NCBI GenBank assembly: GCA_016802295.1
Contig: JAESIW010000137.1
Span: forward strand, 739,592 to 803,591
Source of the DNA: Brachionus rotundiformis
Taxonomy: Eukaryota; Rotifera; Eurotatoria; Ploima; Brachionidae
Direction of reading: 5' to 3'
DNA: 64,000 nt
Position numbers and translations under genes: made by a program. Below are positions 22,549 to 34,470 of the stretch, piece by piece; positions within the stretch are counted from its first letter, which is position 1, and each line of letters opens with the position of its first letter. A model generated the notes under the pieces. The model did no database searches. It had not been told where the DNA came from and saw only the letters and a list, made by a program, of their open reading frames with translations.

Positions 22549-25071
22549 TTATAATTTGTCTAAAAATTGATTTAATTCAGGCATTTGTTCTTTTAGGCCT
22601 TTTCTCCTTCTTATCTCATTTACTATAAGCCTTGCTTTAGATTTTTCATCATCAAGATTAAAGTTCATCACTTGCCAATGGTCAAATACTAATTGTGTAA
22701 ACCCTTTTCCACTGGTATTCTCTTGTATACTTCCGGAAAAACCGAATGACTCGTTGACCGGCAAATAAGCTTTTAGTCTTACAATTAGAGGGTTTTCAGT
22801 TATGGACTCTTCGACAACACTTCCCCTTCGTTGGTTTAACACATTGTAAACTGCACCAAGAATTGTTCTGGGACAATTAACTTCGACTAAGTAAACTGGC
22901 TCATATAATCTAGGCTTAGCGCTCAATATACTTGCATACATACAGCGTTTGGCTGTGGGAATTATTTGACCACCAGATCTGTGCATAGGATCTGTATGTA
23001 TTTGTGCATCATATAAATTAATTTTTACACCACGGAGACTTTCTTCTGCGAGTGGACCTTCTTTAGAAACCCACTGGAAGCCTGCTATCACTGAATCTTT
23101 AATTTCGTTCAAATATTGTACACCTTTAGAACAATCGATTAAAAAATTAGGTCCATAAGTATCAGGACCAAAGCACCATATCTTCTTAGCTTCAGCTACA
23201 TCGAATCCATATTTATCATTCAAATATTTTGATCTAATTTTCACATCCTGTTTCGGATCAATTTCTTTCTTATCTATATCTTCAGCTAAACCGTCTGGCA
23301 TTGGACTAGCTTTCATAAAAAGTCGGTTTAATTTATTAGGAGATTTTGCCAAACACATTACTGAAGAATCATCAACAATTGTTTCACGATAAGAAACAAG
23401 TGGATCTGATACTTTAATTGGAATGCCTGCATATTCTTCTTCTAAATCTTTCAAGGATATTTCTAGATGAAGTTCACCAGCTCCAGCAATTACATGTTCG
23501 CCTGACTCTTCAACAAAACATTGCACCATAGGATCTGATTTGGCCAAACGCTTCATTCCTTCAACTAACTTTGGCAAATCGGCTAAATTCTTGGCCTCTA
23601 CCGCTATCCGAACCACAGGGCTAACACTAAATTTCATCACTTTTAAATTGTGTGCATTTTCATAAGTTGTTATTGTGCCAGTTTTCACTAAAAATTTATC
23701 GATTCCAACTAAACCACAAATATTACCACATGGTATATCCTCTACACTATGATTAATTTTGCCTATCATGATCACTGTCCGCTGTATTGGTCTAATGGTC
23801 AAATCGTCTTTTCTTCCCGGTAAATAGTTTGGACCCATAATTCTAACCATTTGACCAGAGGCTACTTTCCCGGAAAAAACTCTACCCATTGCTACAAAAC
23901 GAGATCCAGTCGGAACCATTTTAGAAATATACATCATTAAAGGTCCTTCTGGGTCACAGTTTTGCATCGCTCTAAAAGCATCATCATCGCGTGGACCTTC
24001 ATAAAGTAACTCAGTGCGGTATTTTTGAGCTTTTACCGGAGACGGCAAATGTATTGCTATCATGGACAAAAGAGTATCTCCTGCTGGTAACCAAGTTTTC
24101 ATCACAAGTTTAAGCAACTCTTTTCCACCAGATTCAAGCACTTCTTTTTCTTTTATTTCTATTCCGAGCTTTTCTATTAATTTACAATATTCTTCTTTTC
24201 TAAAATTCATTATTGAATTAGTCAGTTTGAAAATAGGGTCCAAAACAAAAAGACAAAAACTTCGCATGTACCCATCATTCTTTATAGATGACCATTTTTT
24301 CTCTGCTGTTGAGTAGAAATTCTCGCCCCACAGACGCTTCATGATTTTTCGAACCTCAATTTTGAACTTTTCTGAATAGAAATGAGCGAATTCTTTCAAT
24401 GTAAACCCCCATTTGTACAATCCAGAGCCAAAACCAACATTACCATAAACAGGATTAAGAGTAACGTCACCCATGGGCGAATCATCAGGAACATAGCTAG
24501 AAATTATTACATTTATATTCTCAATAATTCTTTGAAACGTTTGATACAAGTCTTCCTGATCAAGTTTCAGCTCTAGCAAAGCTCTGTCCATCTTGTTCAT
24601 GAACAAGATTGGTTTAATTCGTTCAGAAATAGCTTGACGCAAAACTGTCTCAGTTTGGACACACACACCAGAAACACAGTCCACAACTACCAGAGCTCCG
24701 TCAGTAATTCGCAAGGCTGCAGTCACTTCAGAGCTGAAGTCGAGATGGCCAGGTGAATCTATCAAATTTACTAAAAAGTGTTTTTCATCTTCTTTATCTT
24801 GTTCTATGAATTCGTAGTCTTTGTCAGGAAGTTGAAAACAAAGAGTTACTGCTGTTGATTTGATCGTTATGCCACGTAATTGTTCGTCCTTACGAGTATC
24901 GGTGTATCTTGCTTCTCCAGCTTTTGCTGAACTTATTATACCAGCCTTGGAAACTAAAGAATCAGTTAAGGTTGATTTACCATGGTCTACATGTGCAATC
25001 ACAGACATGTTTCGAATGTTTTTTTTTGTATCCATAAATTGACGAATGTCGTCTACGGCAAAATTGACCAT
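22549..25071 (-). CDS. EEF2: Elongation factor 2, intronless and divergent, 840 aa
   Basis: Translocase GTPase of cytosolic translation. The whole protein is one open frame: G1 AHVDHGKST (26-34), switch I region TDTRKDEQ with the eEF2-kinase-type Thr, G3 DSPGH, G4 NKMD, domains II-V, and the C-terminal LDKL. The diphthamide His is present in MHRSGGQIIPTAKR. Unusual points are as follows. A G'-subdomain segment of about 16-20 residues is missing (840 against about 858 aa). The domain IV tip, normally SPNKHNR, reads SPNKLNR. The residue beside the diphthamide loop is Ser instead of Gly, and DSPGHVD is DSPGHLD. Together with the lack of introns and the A-rich tail this points to a diverged retrocopy rather than the main eEF2 gene. 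The frame is fully intact, so it may be expressed. Confidence 0.95.
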   Translation of the reverse strand: MVNFAVDDIRQFMDTKKNIRNMSVIAHVDHGKSTLTDSLVSKAGIISSAKAGEARYTDTRKDEQLRGITIKSTAVTLCFQLPDKDYEFIEQDKEDEKHFLVNLIDSPGHLDFSSEVTAALRITDGALVVVDCVSGVCVQTETVLRQAISERIKPILFMNKMDRALLELKLDQEDLYQTFQRIIENINVIISSYVPDDSPMGDVTLNPVYGNVGFGSGLYKWGFTLKEFAHFYSEKFKIEVRKIMKRLWGENFYSTAEKKWSSIKNDGYMRSFCLFVLDPIFKLTNSIMNFRKEEYCKLIEKLGIEIKEKEVLESGGKELLKLVMKTWLPAGDTLLSMIAIHLPSPVKAQKYRTELLYEGPRDDDAFRAMQNCDPEGPLMMYISKMVPTGSRFVAMGRVFSGKVASGQMVRIMGPNYLPGRKDDLTIRPIQRTVIMIGKINHSVEDIPCGNICGLVGIDKFLVKTGTITTYENAHNLKVMKFSVSPVVRIAVEAKNLADLPKLVEGMKRLAKSDPMVQCFVEESGEHVIAGAGELHLEISLKDLEEEYAGIPIKVSDPLVSYRETIVDDSSVMCLAKSPNKLNRLFMKASPMPDGLAEDIDKKEIDPKQDVKIRSKYLNDKYGFDVAEAKKIWCFGPDTYGPNFLIDCSKGVQYLNEIKDSVIAGFQWVSKEGPLAEESLRGVKINLYDAQIHTDPMHRSGGQIIPTAKRCMYASILSAKPRLYEPVYLVEVNCPRTILGAVYNVLNQRRGSVVEESITENPLIVRLKAYLPVNESFGFSGSIQENTSGKGFTQLVFDHWQVMNFNLDDEKSKARLIVNEIRRRKGLKEQMPELNQFLDKL

Positions 25072-26430
25072 TTTTCAAATTACTTAATATTTAAATAAAA
25101 ATCTAAATAAAATTTTAAATTTACGGCTTATTTTTTTTTCTAATTTGATAATTAAAAACTTAATATACATATTTTATATTGTGTGATTTTCGAAATTTCG
25201 AAATTTTAGCAATTTCGTAATATAAAAAAATGTTATGAAATATAGTTTTAAATAAAACATATATAAAACAGAAAAATATCAGCTAAAACCAATTCAGCTC
25301 TTCCAGTTATCTTAAAATCTTTCTTCTCTTGTTACTCTAATAAAGAAAAGAAACCTACTGATAATAAAAGTCACCATAATTAAGAAGATAAATTTTTGAA
25401 AAAAAATTTTTTAAATTTTATCTTTAATAAAATACAAATAAAAATAAATTACTTTCAAAAGGTATAATATCTATTAAATAGGAAAAAAAAATCGTAGGTA
25501 CTCCAAAATAAATGAGCTCCTTTTATTAAAATTGATAATTTTAAACCTCGAGTTCAAAAATGATGTTTATTAAGAAACTCTAGATGAGGTCTAATAACTA
25601 ATGTTTTTATGTTTTCATTAGACACTGTTCTGTTTCGTTAAACCTTAAACTATTAAACCTAAAATACGATTTTCACGGCATGTCTAATAAGATTTATGGG
25701 TATTGTCCACATCAAGCTATTTCCTTTTTGTTTAAACATATAGAATTTCAAAAACGGACACCTGATTTTGACCATCTCGTTAAACAATATGGAATAGCTA
25801 GATCTTTTACCAAAGTTGTTTCAGTTAATTTCCTAACAAAGTATCAAAAATGGTAAAATCAGAGATTTTTTCTGTCATTTTACTTTTTCATTAAAATAAA
25901 ACTATTAAACTTGTATAAAAATTTTATTCAAAAAATTGAAGTGATTTAATCTTAACTTGTAAATAAAGTTCATATAATTATCTCAGTTTATAATTATAAT
26001 TATATGTTTTATAATTGTTCAATAGGGAAAATATCATCATTTTCTTCTGTTTAGCAACACCGTGAACTAATAATTAATTTACTGAATGATACAGTTGTCT
26101 CGGCTGGTGATTGTGACTCAATTAGAACTACCAACAATACCAGAAAAATTAATTATTTCATTTTGGAAAAGAACAAAAATCTTGTCATTTTAAATCTAAT
26201 TTAATTTTAACAATTTTCAACTAAATCTAAAATATATTTTATTTAAAAATTTAGTCGAAATTTTTGCAGTAAATTTTTCGTAAAGCTCCCAATAACCAAA
26301 AAATTATATTTCATTTTTACAAATTAATAAATTTTCATCATTTCATATTTTAAAGTTAAAATTGAAAAAAAAAAGCAAAATTGAGAAATATTCTTAAAAT
26401 ATTTTAAATTTTGGAACTGATTGAAAATCT
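25072..26430. other. Intergenic, 1.36 kb
   Basis: AT-rich sequence between the eEF2 start and the CHAF1A stop. I found no gene, repeat or RNA here. Confidence 0.55.
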
Positions 26431-28881
26431 TTAATCAATGGTTATAATTTTTAAAGAGTTTTCTTTATTATCTTTCTTTATTGTTTCACTGTCTTCAACT
26501 TCCATCTTATTCGTTTCATTGTCGCTCGTCGCTTGACTCATTTTTAGCGACTTTTTACAACTTTCCGATTTTTTGAACATATTTACGATAGAATTGGCTG
26601 TACTTGGGGTCTTTTGTTCATTTGAAATAGATTGATTCTCGTCAAGCTTAAGTCTTTTGACTGCACTTTCATCATTTGCTCTACAAACTTAATTTAAGAA
26701 TAAAATTTTTAAAATCTTAAATTAGTCCATTTTAACAAAAGAACCTCTTTTTTCAGCTGTCGATCCGGTGGTTGTAATTTTGGGACTGCTTGGAGTCACA
26801 AAATTGTTTGGTTTTTTACAAGGCACTGGCGATACAGGCACATTTGAGTTTTGAACAGATCCATTCACTGGCTCAAGTTTGCATACAACATCTTTTTTTG
26901 ACATTTTGCTAATAAATTTTATAATCGATGGTGTATTGTTTGGAGATGCTGGTATTTGAGTTGGGTTCTGATTTAGAGGCATTGGAGATTGAGAGTTTAA
27001 TATTTGCTTTGATTTTTGAATTTTGGATTTTGATGCTGAAGGAGATGCATCGAGCTTTGAGCCTTTGGAAGATTTGGACTCGTCCGATTTTTGCACTGGA
27101 TCAGATACATTTATGGGAATATTTGTGTTCAAGAGGACGCATTTAAGTCGCTCAAACATTTTTATTTCACTGATGATTTTAGAATCATCTTCATAAGTGC
27201 TCTCTTTTTTCCAATAATTGGAAACCATAAAACATTTTGGGACAAGTATTTTCGATCCCTTTCTTCTTTCCATCTCCCACTGTTCTCTTTTGTTTGCCTC
27301 GCGGGCTTTTTTAACCTCCGGATCCAACTTTTATTTGAAAATAAATTAAAATAAAAGTTTTAACTAATTATCTATTTACTGTTTGTTCTTCTTCATCTAG
27401 CTCATCGTCTGACAAGTGGCCATGTGGAACAAAAAATCCATCATCATCATCTTCGTCAACTGTTTCCTCATCCTCATCTTTTTCCGAATCGCAAATGCTC
27501 TCACCCTCAGGTTCCTCTTCCCATTCATCATCAGAATCAAACTCGTAGTCAAACATTTTTTCATCTTTAGCAAATGGTCTTCTAGGACCAATAATTTGGG
27601 ATTTTTTGCGCCAAGTACCAAAATAGGGAGGGCGTTTGTACACTTTTGGATTGAAATGCAAATATTTGACTCTAAATTTTGTCTGTATGGGCTCTAAACT
27701 ACTGGTTACTTCTTTTACCTCCTCATTCGAAGACTCATTATAAACGTGATTTCTTCAATATTATATTTAAAATTTTATAATTTTTTTTTCTTAATAAAAA
27801 AATCACCTTCTTCGACTCCTGATCTCTCTTTTCCTAATTAAACTTGGATTTTGTCGAATTTGGTCAATATAATTGGGAAACTTTAAATTATCCTTGAACA
27901 ATTTTAATTTTATTAAAAACTAAATTGTTTATTTTTAATTTTAGATAATTTTACATCATTTTGAAAAATAAAATTTTCTATATTCCTGTAAAAATTTTCC
28001 CTTTCTTCTTCATACATGTATAAAAAATCACTACGTCTTATACCAGGCGCCACTGTCATATTTTCTTTCAGCTGAAACGGCATAAATCTCAAATTTTTTA
28101 AATCGTCATTCTTAAATTAATCACTTAAAAATATATTTAATGTTTCTTTTTTTTTCAATATTCACCTTTTCATTAGCAGGAGTTTCTTTTTTTATAAAAA
28201 AACTTATGAACTGATTCTTGACTTTTTCTTCTTTTTGCCTTTTTTCCTCTTCTTCACGCAGCTTTTCTTCTTCTTTTTTACGCTTTTCTTCCTCTTTTTG
28301 TTTTCTCTCCTCTTCCTTTTGTCTCTTCTCTTCTTCTTTTAACCTCTTTTCTTCCTCACGTTTCCTTAATCAAGCAGAAATTAGATAAACTCAATCTAAT
28401 TTAAGTTTTAAATCAGACTTTACTTTAAAGTCTCTTGTTTCAATCGCTCTTTTTCAGCCAGCTCAGCTGCCTTTCTCTCTTTTTCACGTTCCTTTTCTTC
28501 AAGTCTCTTTTGCTTTAGGCGTTCTTCTTCTTCTTTTTTTCTTTTAATTTCCTCCTCGCGCTTTATTCGCGCCTCTTCTCGTTCTTTTTTCTCTTTTTCT
28601 TTTCTTTCCTTCAAAATTCCAATTAAAATATAATGGCTTGGTAATTTTGTTACCTTTTCTTCTTGTCGCTTTTTGGCATTCTCCATTTTAATCTGAAGTT
28701 TAAGATTTTTATCAAGTTTTTCTGCCGAATGATTTATTTTTCCAGATGGCTTTTTATCACAGCTTGGAGTTGATGGTGTAGACTTGGGAAAAGCTTCTTC
28801 TGAGTCAATTAGTTGAACTTCTTCGTCCACTTCTTTTTGATCGACTTCGACCTCCATTTTTGACTCAGCCTCGTTGGACAT
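26431..28881 (-). CDS. CHAF1A: Chromatin assembly factor 1 subunit A (CAF-1 p150), about 688 aa, 8 exons
   Basis: Largest subunit of the histone H3-H4 chaperone that rebuilds nucleosomes behind replication forks. Exons (-): 28654-28881, 28424-28608, 28166-28364, 27955-28110, 27807-27892, 27380-27752, 26745-27327, 26431-26687. The N-terminal half is a long Lys/Glu/Arg (KER) helix. At 187-194 comes the PCNA-binding motif KNQFISFFIKK (vertebrate KAEITRFF), then FMPFQLKENMTVAP. Exon 6 carries the diagnostic PPYFGTWRKKS, DYEFDSDDEWEEEPEGES and acidic DDGFFVPHGHLSDDE. Without the last splice the frame would end at 26722. An 85-codon open extension in the right phase, rich in Lys/Glu/Ser, makes exon 8 likely, but its donor (GTTCTT) is poor. 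Intron 1 (45 nt) has no stop and a length divisible by three. Confidence 0.94.
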
Positions 28882-29256
28882 TTTTACAATTGCTATTATT
28901 TTAAACCAAAATGTTTAAATACATTTAAAATTGAAGCTTGAAAAATGCTCACGGGTAATGATTTTTAAATTTAGCCGCACAATTTGATATATGCATTTTT
29001 TGGATTTAAAGTGTCAGATAAAAGTTTAATTTTACACGAACATTTTGGCATTCTAATTTAAAAAAATTAAAATTAATTTTTTTTTTAGTTAATGGATAAT
29101 CAAAATTTTTTTATCTAAAATCAATTCTAATTATTTCTGTATTAATTTAAAAAATAACCATTCTAAATATTAGGGAAAAATTTAATTAAAATTTTGTTTG
29201 ATTAAAAAATTTATGTAAATAAAACTTAAATCTCAAGAATAAGATAAATTTTTATT
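28882..29256. other. Intergenic, 375 bases
   Basis: AT-rich upstream region of CHAF1A. Nothing recognisable apart from being its likely promoter. Confidence 0.5.
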
Positions 29257-29945
29257 TAGTAGTAGTAGTAGTAGTAGTAGTTCTTGCTGCGACACCTAAC
29301 ATGTAGATTGTCTAAGCCCATCACCGCCAATTGGCCGTGTAGCAGCCAATTCCGTTGAAGTTGTCTAAAGCCATTTTAAAATAAGCGGTTGACTTGGATT
29401 TCACCACATTTCCAGGCAACTTATTCCAATGCGGAACTACTCTATTTGAGAGAAATACATGTCTTCCTCTTAATCCCCCGGCTGGTCCCTTGTTTTCTGA
29501 TTTGTTCACCAGATTTTTTACCAAGCTTACTTTTTATATTTCATTAACTAATTTGTACATTTCAATCAAGTCCCCTCTCACTCTTCTTTCACTCAGCTTT
29601 GTCAGTCCTAGTTTTGTCAGCCTCATTTCATACGGCATGTTTCTTACCGACAAAGGTATTTTTGTTGCCCTCTCTTTCACTTTTTCCAACGCATTCACGT
29701 CCATTTTCATACTTGGATTCCAAACCTGCACTGTGTAGTCTAGGTATGTGGCCTCACCATGGATATATATAATCTTACCCACAGTATTTCCTCTCTACTT
29801 GTAAACGTTCGCTTTAGCATTCCAAGTACCCTACTAGCTTTCGCACAAGCGCTTTTCACTTGGCTGGTCCACTTTAAATCTGATAAAACCATCACTCCAA
29901 GATCCCTTTCACGCTCTGTGGTCGCAAGTAATTTGAAATTAAATG
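29257..29945 (-). mobile_element. 5'-truncated, frameshifted LINE (CR1/jockey-like) 3' end
   Basis: On the - strand the region encodes the C-terminal part of a non-LTR reverse transcriptase in broken frames. First comes ERDLGVMVLSDLKW, then CAKASRVLGMLKRTF and ISMVRPH, then after a frame change YTVQVWNPSMKMDVNALEKV, RRVRGDLIEMYKLVNEI, and lastly RGRHVFLSNRVVPHWNKLP. This is the usual order of the region behind the catalytic YADD block in such elements. The 3' end on that strand finishes in about eight CTA units (29257-29281), the short-microsatellite tail typical of CR1-type elements. The body upstream of the ERDLGV block is missing, so this is a dead, 5'-truncated copy. Confidence 0.85.
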
Positions 29946-31040
29946 GTAAGTTATTTTATGAAAAAAGAAGAAATTTAAAATCTTTTAAATTAATGGAATA
30001 AAAGTCTTTCTGAATAATAAAAAATATTATTTTTTTAATTTATAATTGTCTTAATGGAATAAATAAAACATTTCTTTTCCATTTATTTATAAAATTTTAA
30101 TTCATTTTTTTAAGGTAAATGAAAATCTATTCAGCTATCAATTTTCCTTAGACTTAATTTATATTTTTATTTTTTGATGCTATAATATATTAATTCAATG
30201 CTATAAAAAAAATGATACAAAATGATACAAAAAACTAGATATAAATTTTTATTTTATTGATATAAAAAACACCGATAATGAAGATTCTTTAGGTTGGTTT
30301 TTCCTAATTTATTATAGTGACAAAAAAATCAATCATTTATGGACTGTTTTTTTTTACTGAGATAAAAAATAAAAATCAAACGACTAAATTTTAATAAATT
30401 AATACCAAAAATAATATTCCAATAATAAAATTATTTTTACATTAGACAATTAATTATATTTTATTTAATTTCGTTTCAACATTATGATTTGATTGTGTGT
30501 CAGTTGACTAGGCACTGTCAAAATCTGGTGATTGTGCTATGATGTCATCTTCTTGGTAGTACAAAGCAACCTTTTTAATTTGTAGCGCTTACCAAACGGA
30601 CCTTTAATTATTGGCCTACTGTTTAAAATTTTAAATTAAAAAATATTTAGTTTAGCAATTAAATTTTAATGCAAAATAACAAAAAAAAAGATTTTATCTT
30701 GAGTTTTTTATTTTGATTTGATAACTTGCGGCCAAAATGATGTTTTTATAGACTCAATAAAATTAGACATAAATCTTTATTCAATTAATTATCTTAATTT
30801 TTATAAACAGCTTGGCTGCATAAATTTTTAGCTTTTAGAAACTCATAGCTAGAGCATGCTCATGCTCAGAAATTATTTTTAAACATTTTTTTTCAAGAAT
30901 ATAAAAAGATTAACTCGCTTGATAAGTACTGATTAGATAACAAAATTTTAATTAAGTGCAACAATTAAATAAAATAAAACTAATTAAATAAAAATTTTCA
31001 AAAACTTAAATGAATTTTCTAAAATTATTTCTAAATCCAA
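29946..31040. other. Intergenic, 1.1 kb, upstream of the Hv1 array
   Basis: AT-rich, no gene found. It must hold the promoter of the first Hv1 gene. Confidence 0.5.
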
Positions 31041-33602
31041 ATGAACCCAGATAACCAGGTCTCCGATGTAAAGATCTTAATAGATCGAATAGATACCATT
31101 CAAAGTGAAAAAGATCAGATAACTGATATTTGTCGATTCAAAATTTCATACGAACAAAAATTCATTGAGGATTGTATCAAGCGATCGAAAAAAAACAAAC
31201 GAAACTCGAAAATTAATTTCAAAAAATCCAAAAATTTGGAAACAAATAAAACCACTTATCAAAAAGTAAAGTACGAACTGGAAAAACTTCAGATAAACGC
31301 AAAGTACCACTGGATAATAATTTTTCTAGTAGCTCTAGACTGCTTTTGCATAAGCATCGAATTGCTGATCCAATTTGTTGAGTTGTCTCTTATATATAAA
31401 GAATTCCATCTAACAAAAGAGGAACTACTCAAGGATGCGGTCAAAGTTAATGCATCGTATTTACTGGTCAATCAAAACTCGTCATTTATGGAACATTTAT
31501 ATCAAGAATCTAATCTAAGACAGAACTTGGTTTATTTTGAAACTATTTTCAAATTTCTTGGAACTTTTATTCTTGGAATTTTCATCATTGATTTTTTTTT
31601 CAAGGCTATTTTTATACCAATGAATTTTTTTGTAAAAGTATGGGAATTCATCGACGCCATAATTGTCATATTTAGTTTTGCGTTGAACATTTATTTATTT
31701 AATCAAAAGAACACCGTGCATTCCATTCTTGGACTAATCACTCTTTTAAGACTGTGGCGAATTACTGAAATCATAAATGGTAAGTTAAATTTCAATTAAT
31801 TAGATTCACAAAAAATTAAAACAAAGATAAAATGTTTTCTTATTTATTGATGTGAAATTTGAGAGTTTTAGGAAGTTATAATGATATAGGCTATTTGTCT
31901 GGGATTTGGATCAACTGCCTTAACGCAATTTGATTTTTATCGTCGACAGGTGTAAAATAATAAACGAATCTTTTACCTTTCGATCTATCTCCGTCATATT
32001 GGTGAAAAATTCCATAGTTTATTCTGGTCAACTTCGCTTTGATTTTTGAAGACGATATTTAATAAATACTACCTTGTAACACTATTTTAGGGACATAAAA
32101 AATGTTGGTCAACTTAGAAATTTATTTCTAAAGAATCAATTGTGCTGGTAATTATCAAAAAAAAAGTTTTAGATTCAAAAATCACTCAAATTGTGAAATT
32201 AGGAAAGCTTAAATTTGATCCTTGTGGAAAATAATGAAATTTTCAATTTTTTTTCAAATAAATTCAGTTTATCTGAATAAAATATTAATTTTAGAACCCA
32301 CATTAATTAATTAATTTCTTTAACCTTAAAAATATAAGTAAATTAAAAAAAAATATGTAATTAATTTCAAAATTTTTTCAGCTTTTTTATTTGAGTGGTA
32401 GTTGTAAAAAACTGTTTAATGGATCTTTTTTCCATTTTCATATTTCTTTAATGATAATTAACATTATAATTTTCCAGAATCTCATGGACAATGAATGACG
32501 TGAATTCATCCCATTGCTAAGATAAATTTTAAATATCTTAGATTTATTAGCTCAAGTCTTTTGATGTAGTTCAGGGATTATTCTTGTGGCTCTTACTTTT
32601 CAGTGTACTTTTCAGTTCAGAAATTGAAATGGACTAAAATCGAATTGTTCAATATCTTACTCGTCCATCCCAAGCCATTTTGAGTATTAGGCTTTGGAAA
32701 AATATTAAAAATTCTCTTATCTTCAAAAATTAAATTTAGAAAATTTTTTTCCAAATGACCAAAAAAATTTATCAAGTATTTAGATCTTGAACTGAATAAA
32801 TATAAATAATATAAGTTACAACAAGCTAGCAAGCTAGACTTGCGAAGATGAGAAACAGTAGGATTCCATCTATGGTAACTGTGGTTTGTAAACTATGTTT
32901 AGAGCACAGTCACTACCAGCTCTGCTTTCATCACACTGAAGATTGATTATCTCTTAGGTCACCATTTCCTCGAATACAATTAGAAATTAATAAATTTTTT
33001 TAAAATTAGTTTCAGAAATAAAAACTGACTTTAGTTAGAGCTTATCAAGCGAGACAAAAATAGAATTAGACCTGAATGCCAATACTCTTCAAGTTAGTTC
33101 TATTTTTTCCATTATTGAGAGAAGAAAATTTAATCTAAAAACAGCAAATTAATATTTATTTTCTCATGACATGAATCTATTTAACGTAAATTTACAATTT
33201 CTACGACTTTTTTGAATTGATTAGTAAGTTTTTTATTCAGTAGCCATTTTTTTTTGAGTATCATCAAAAATAATTATCAATATTTAATTTATATCTTTTT
33301 TGTAAAATAAGAGTGAATAATTTCTATTTTTGTTAATTTTAGCATTTTAATTTTACAGAGTAAATAAGAAAATATTGCTTAAAATATTTATTTGCCTAAT
33401 TATCAATTAGAAAATCAAATTAATTGAATTTTTCCATCTAGCAATTGTAGTTGTGATAGAAACTCATAACGAAAACAAAGTTGAAAACTTGTACAAAACA
33501 ATCAAATTTTTAGACCAAGAAAATGAGAGACTTTACCAGCAAAGTAAAAAAAGACATGAAAAATGCCATAGACCTGAAATAGATTTACATATTTTGAACT
33601 AA
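31041..33602 (+). CDS. HVCN1: Hv1-like voltage-gated proton channel, copy Hv1-1 (299 aa)
   Basis: Exons 31041-31779 and 33442-33602, with a 1662-nt intron in phase 1. The protein has a basic cytosolic N-terminus of about 85 residues, four voltage-sensor helices and a C-terminal coiled-coil exon (VVVIETHNENKVENLY...). Hv1 channels are dimers of bare voltage sensors that export protons through the membrane. Key positions compared with human Hv1: selectivity-filter Asp present in S1 (D100, LVALDCFC), acidic E107 kept; S2 charge-transfer Glu is Asp (D184, FIIDFFFK); S3 Asp kept (D205) but the inner Asp is Asn (N216). The S4 reads RLWRITEIING, so the third gating Arg is Glu (E243). The S1-S2 loop is long (about 45 residues). 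A real gene, but its gating or conduction may differ. Confidence 0.9.
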
Positions 33603-33740
33603 TAAAATTAAAATTAGATTTTTTTAAAATTTTTTAAATACTTTATTCAAAAATTAATTGCTCAACTTTGAACCAAATTTAAAAATCTAAAAATAAGATA
33701 ATTCCTATCCAAAACTACTTTGATAAATACTTAAATAAAA

Positions 33741-34470
33741 ATGAAAAATGTTTACCGCACCATCTCGGACTATTGTAATGTATTATTTACATCTGAATGG
33801 TTCAATCATGTCATAAATGCGTTGACCATAATCAATGGCATTGCTGTCTTGCTTGTTTTGGTAATTGAGCACACAGAGCTTTCGATTATTAACAGAGAAT
33901 TTGTTCACTTGTCTGAACAGTTTATACAAGGAAAGCTACACCTGGAAGACATTTTAAACCATCTTGACATGAAAAAGCCTCAAATAATCGGCTTTCAGAT
34001 TGTCTATAAAGCTCTTTCGATTTTGATACTAACCATTCTCGGTATCTTTATAATTGAGATTATTTTCAAAATTATCTTTTTACCTAAAATATTTGCCCAG
34101 CGACAAATCGAAATTTTCGAAGCGCTGATAATAGTTATCAGTTTCTTGTTAAATCTCAGCCTTTTATTCGAAAAAGCAGAAGTGCTCTCTGTTATAAGTT
34201 TAATAACATTAATGAGGTTAATTTTTTAAAGCTTTTAAAATATTTTTTTAATCTGTTTTTAGACTCTGGAGGATTGGAATTGTAGCAAAAAGTATACTGA
34301 AAATTTTTAATTAAAAAAAAAGATTTAATTTTCTGGATAAAATTTAAGTTCTTTACAAAAAAGAACACGCCATAGTCAAACGCCATATTGAAGAGCTACA
34401 AGAGAGTAACAACGCTCTGATCGATCAGATAGATAAACTCCGAACCAAACTCAATCCAAATTCAGGATAG
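33741..34470 (+). CDS. Hv1-like channel, copy Hv1-2 (208 aa), selectivity Asp replaced by Asn
   Basis: Exons 33741-34216, 34263-34291, 34349-34470; introns of 46 and 57 nt; phases agree. It starts 138 bases after the Hv1-1 stop. The cytosolic N-terminus is very short. At the selectivity-filter site the S1 Asp is Asn (N32, in IINGIAVL) and the S1 Glu one turn later is Val. S2 keeps the Glu/Lys pair (E106, K110 in IIEIIFK). The S3 Asp is Glu (E127, FEAL). The S4, carried by a 29-nt exon, reads RLWRIGIVAK: Arg1 and Arg2 are kept and Arg3 is Ile. The C-terminus is a heptad-rich coil (VKRHIEELQESNNALIDQI). In human Hv1 the D112N change abolishes proton selectivity, so this copy may not be a proton channel. 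Confidence 0.85.

Noticed and set aside
24062..25042. Plus-strand frames of 60-84 codons
   Set aside because: Antisense shadows of the eEF2 gene.
5640..32950. Possible dispersed short repeat with a TTGCGAAGAT-like core near 5650, 12780 and 32835
   Set aside because: Matches are only about 12-15 bases with unconvincing alignment beyond; could be chance in AT-rich DNA.
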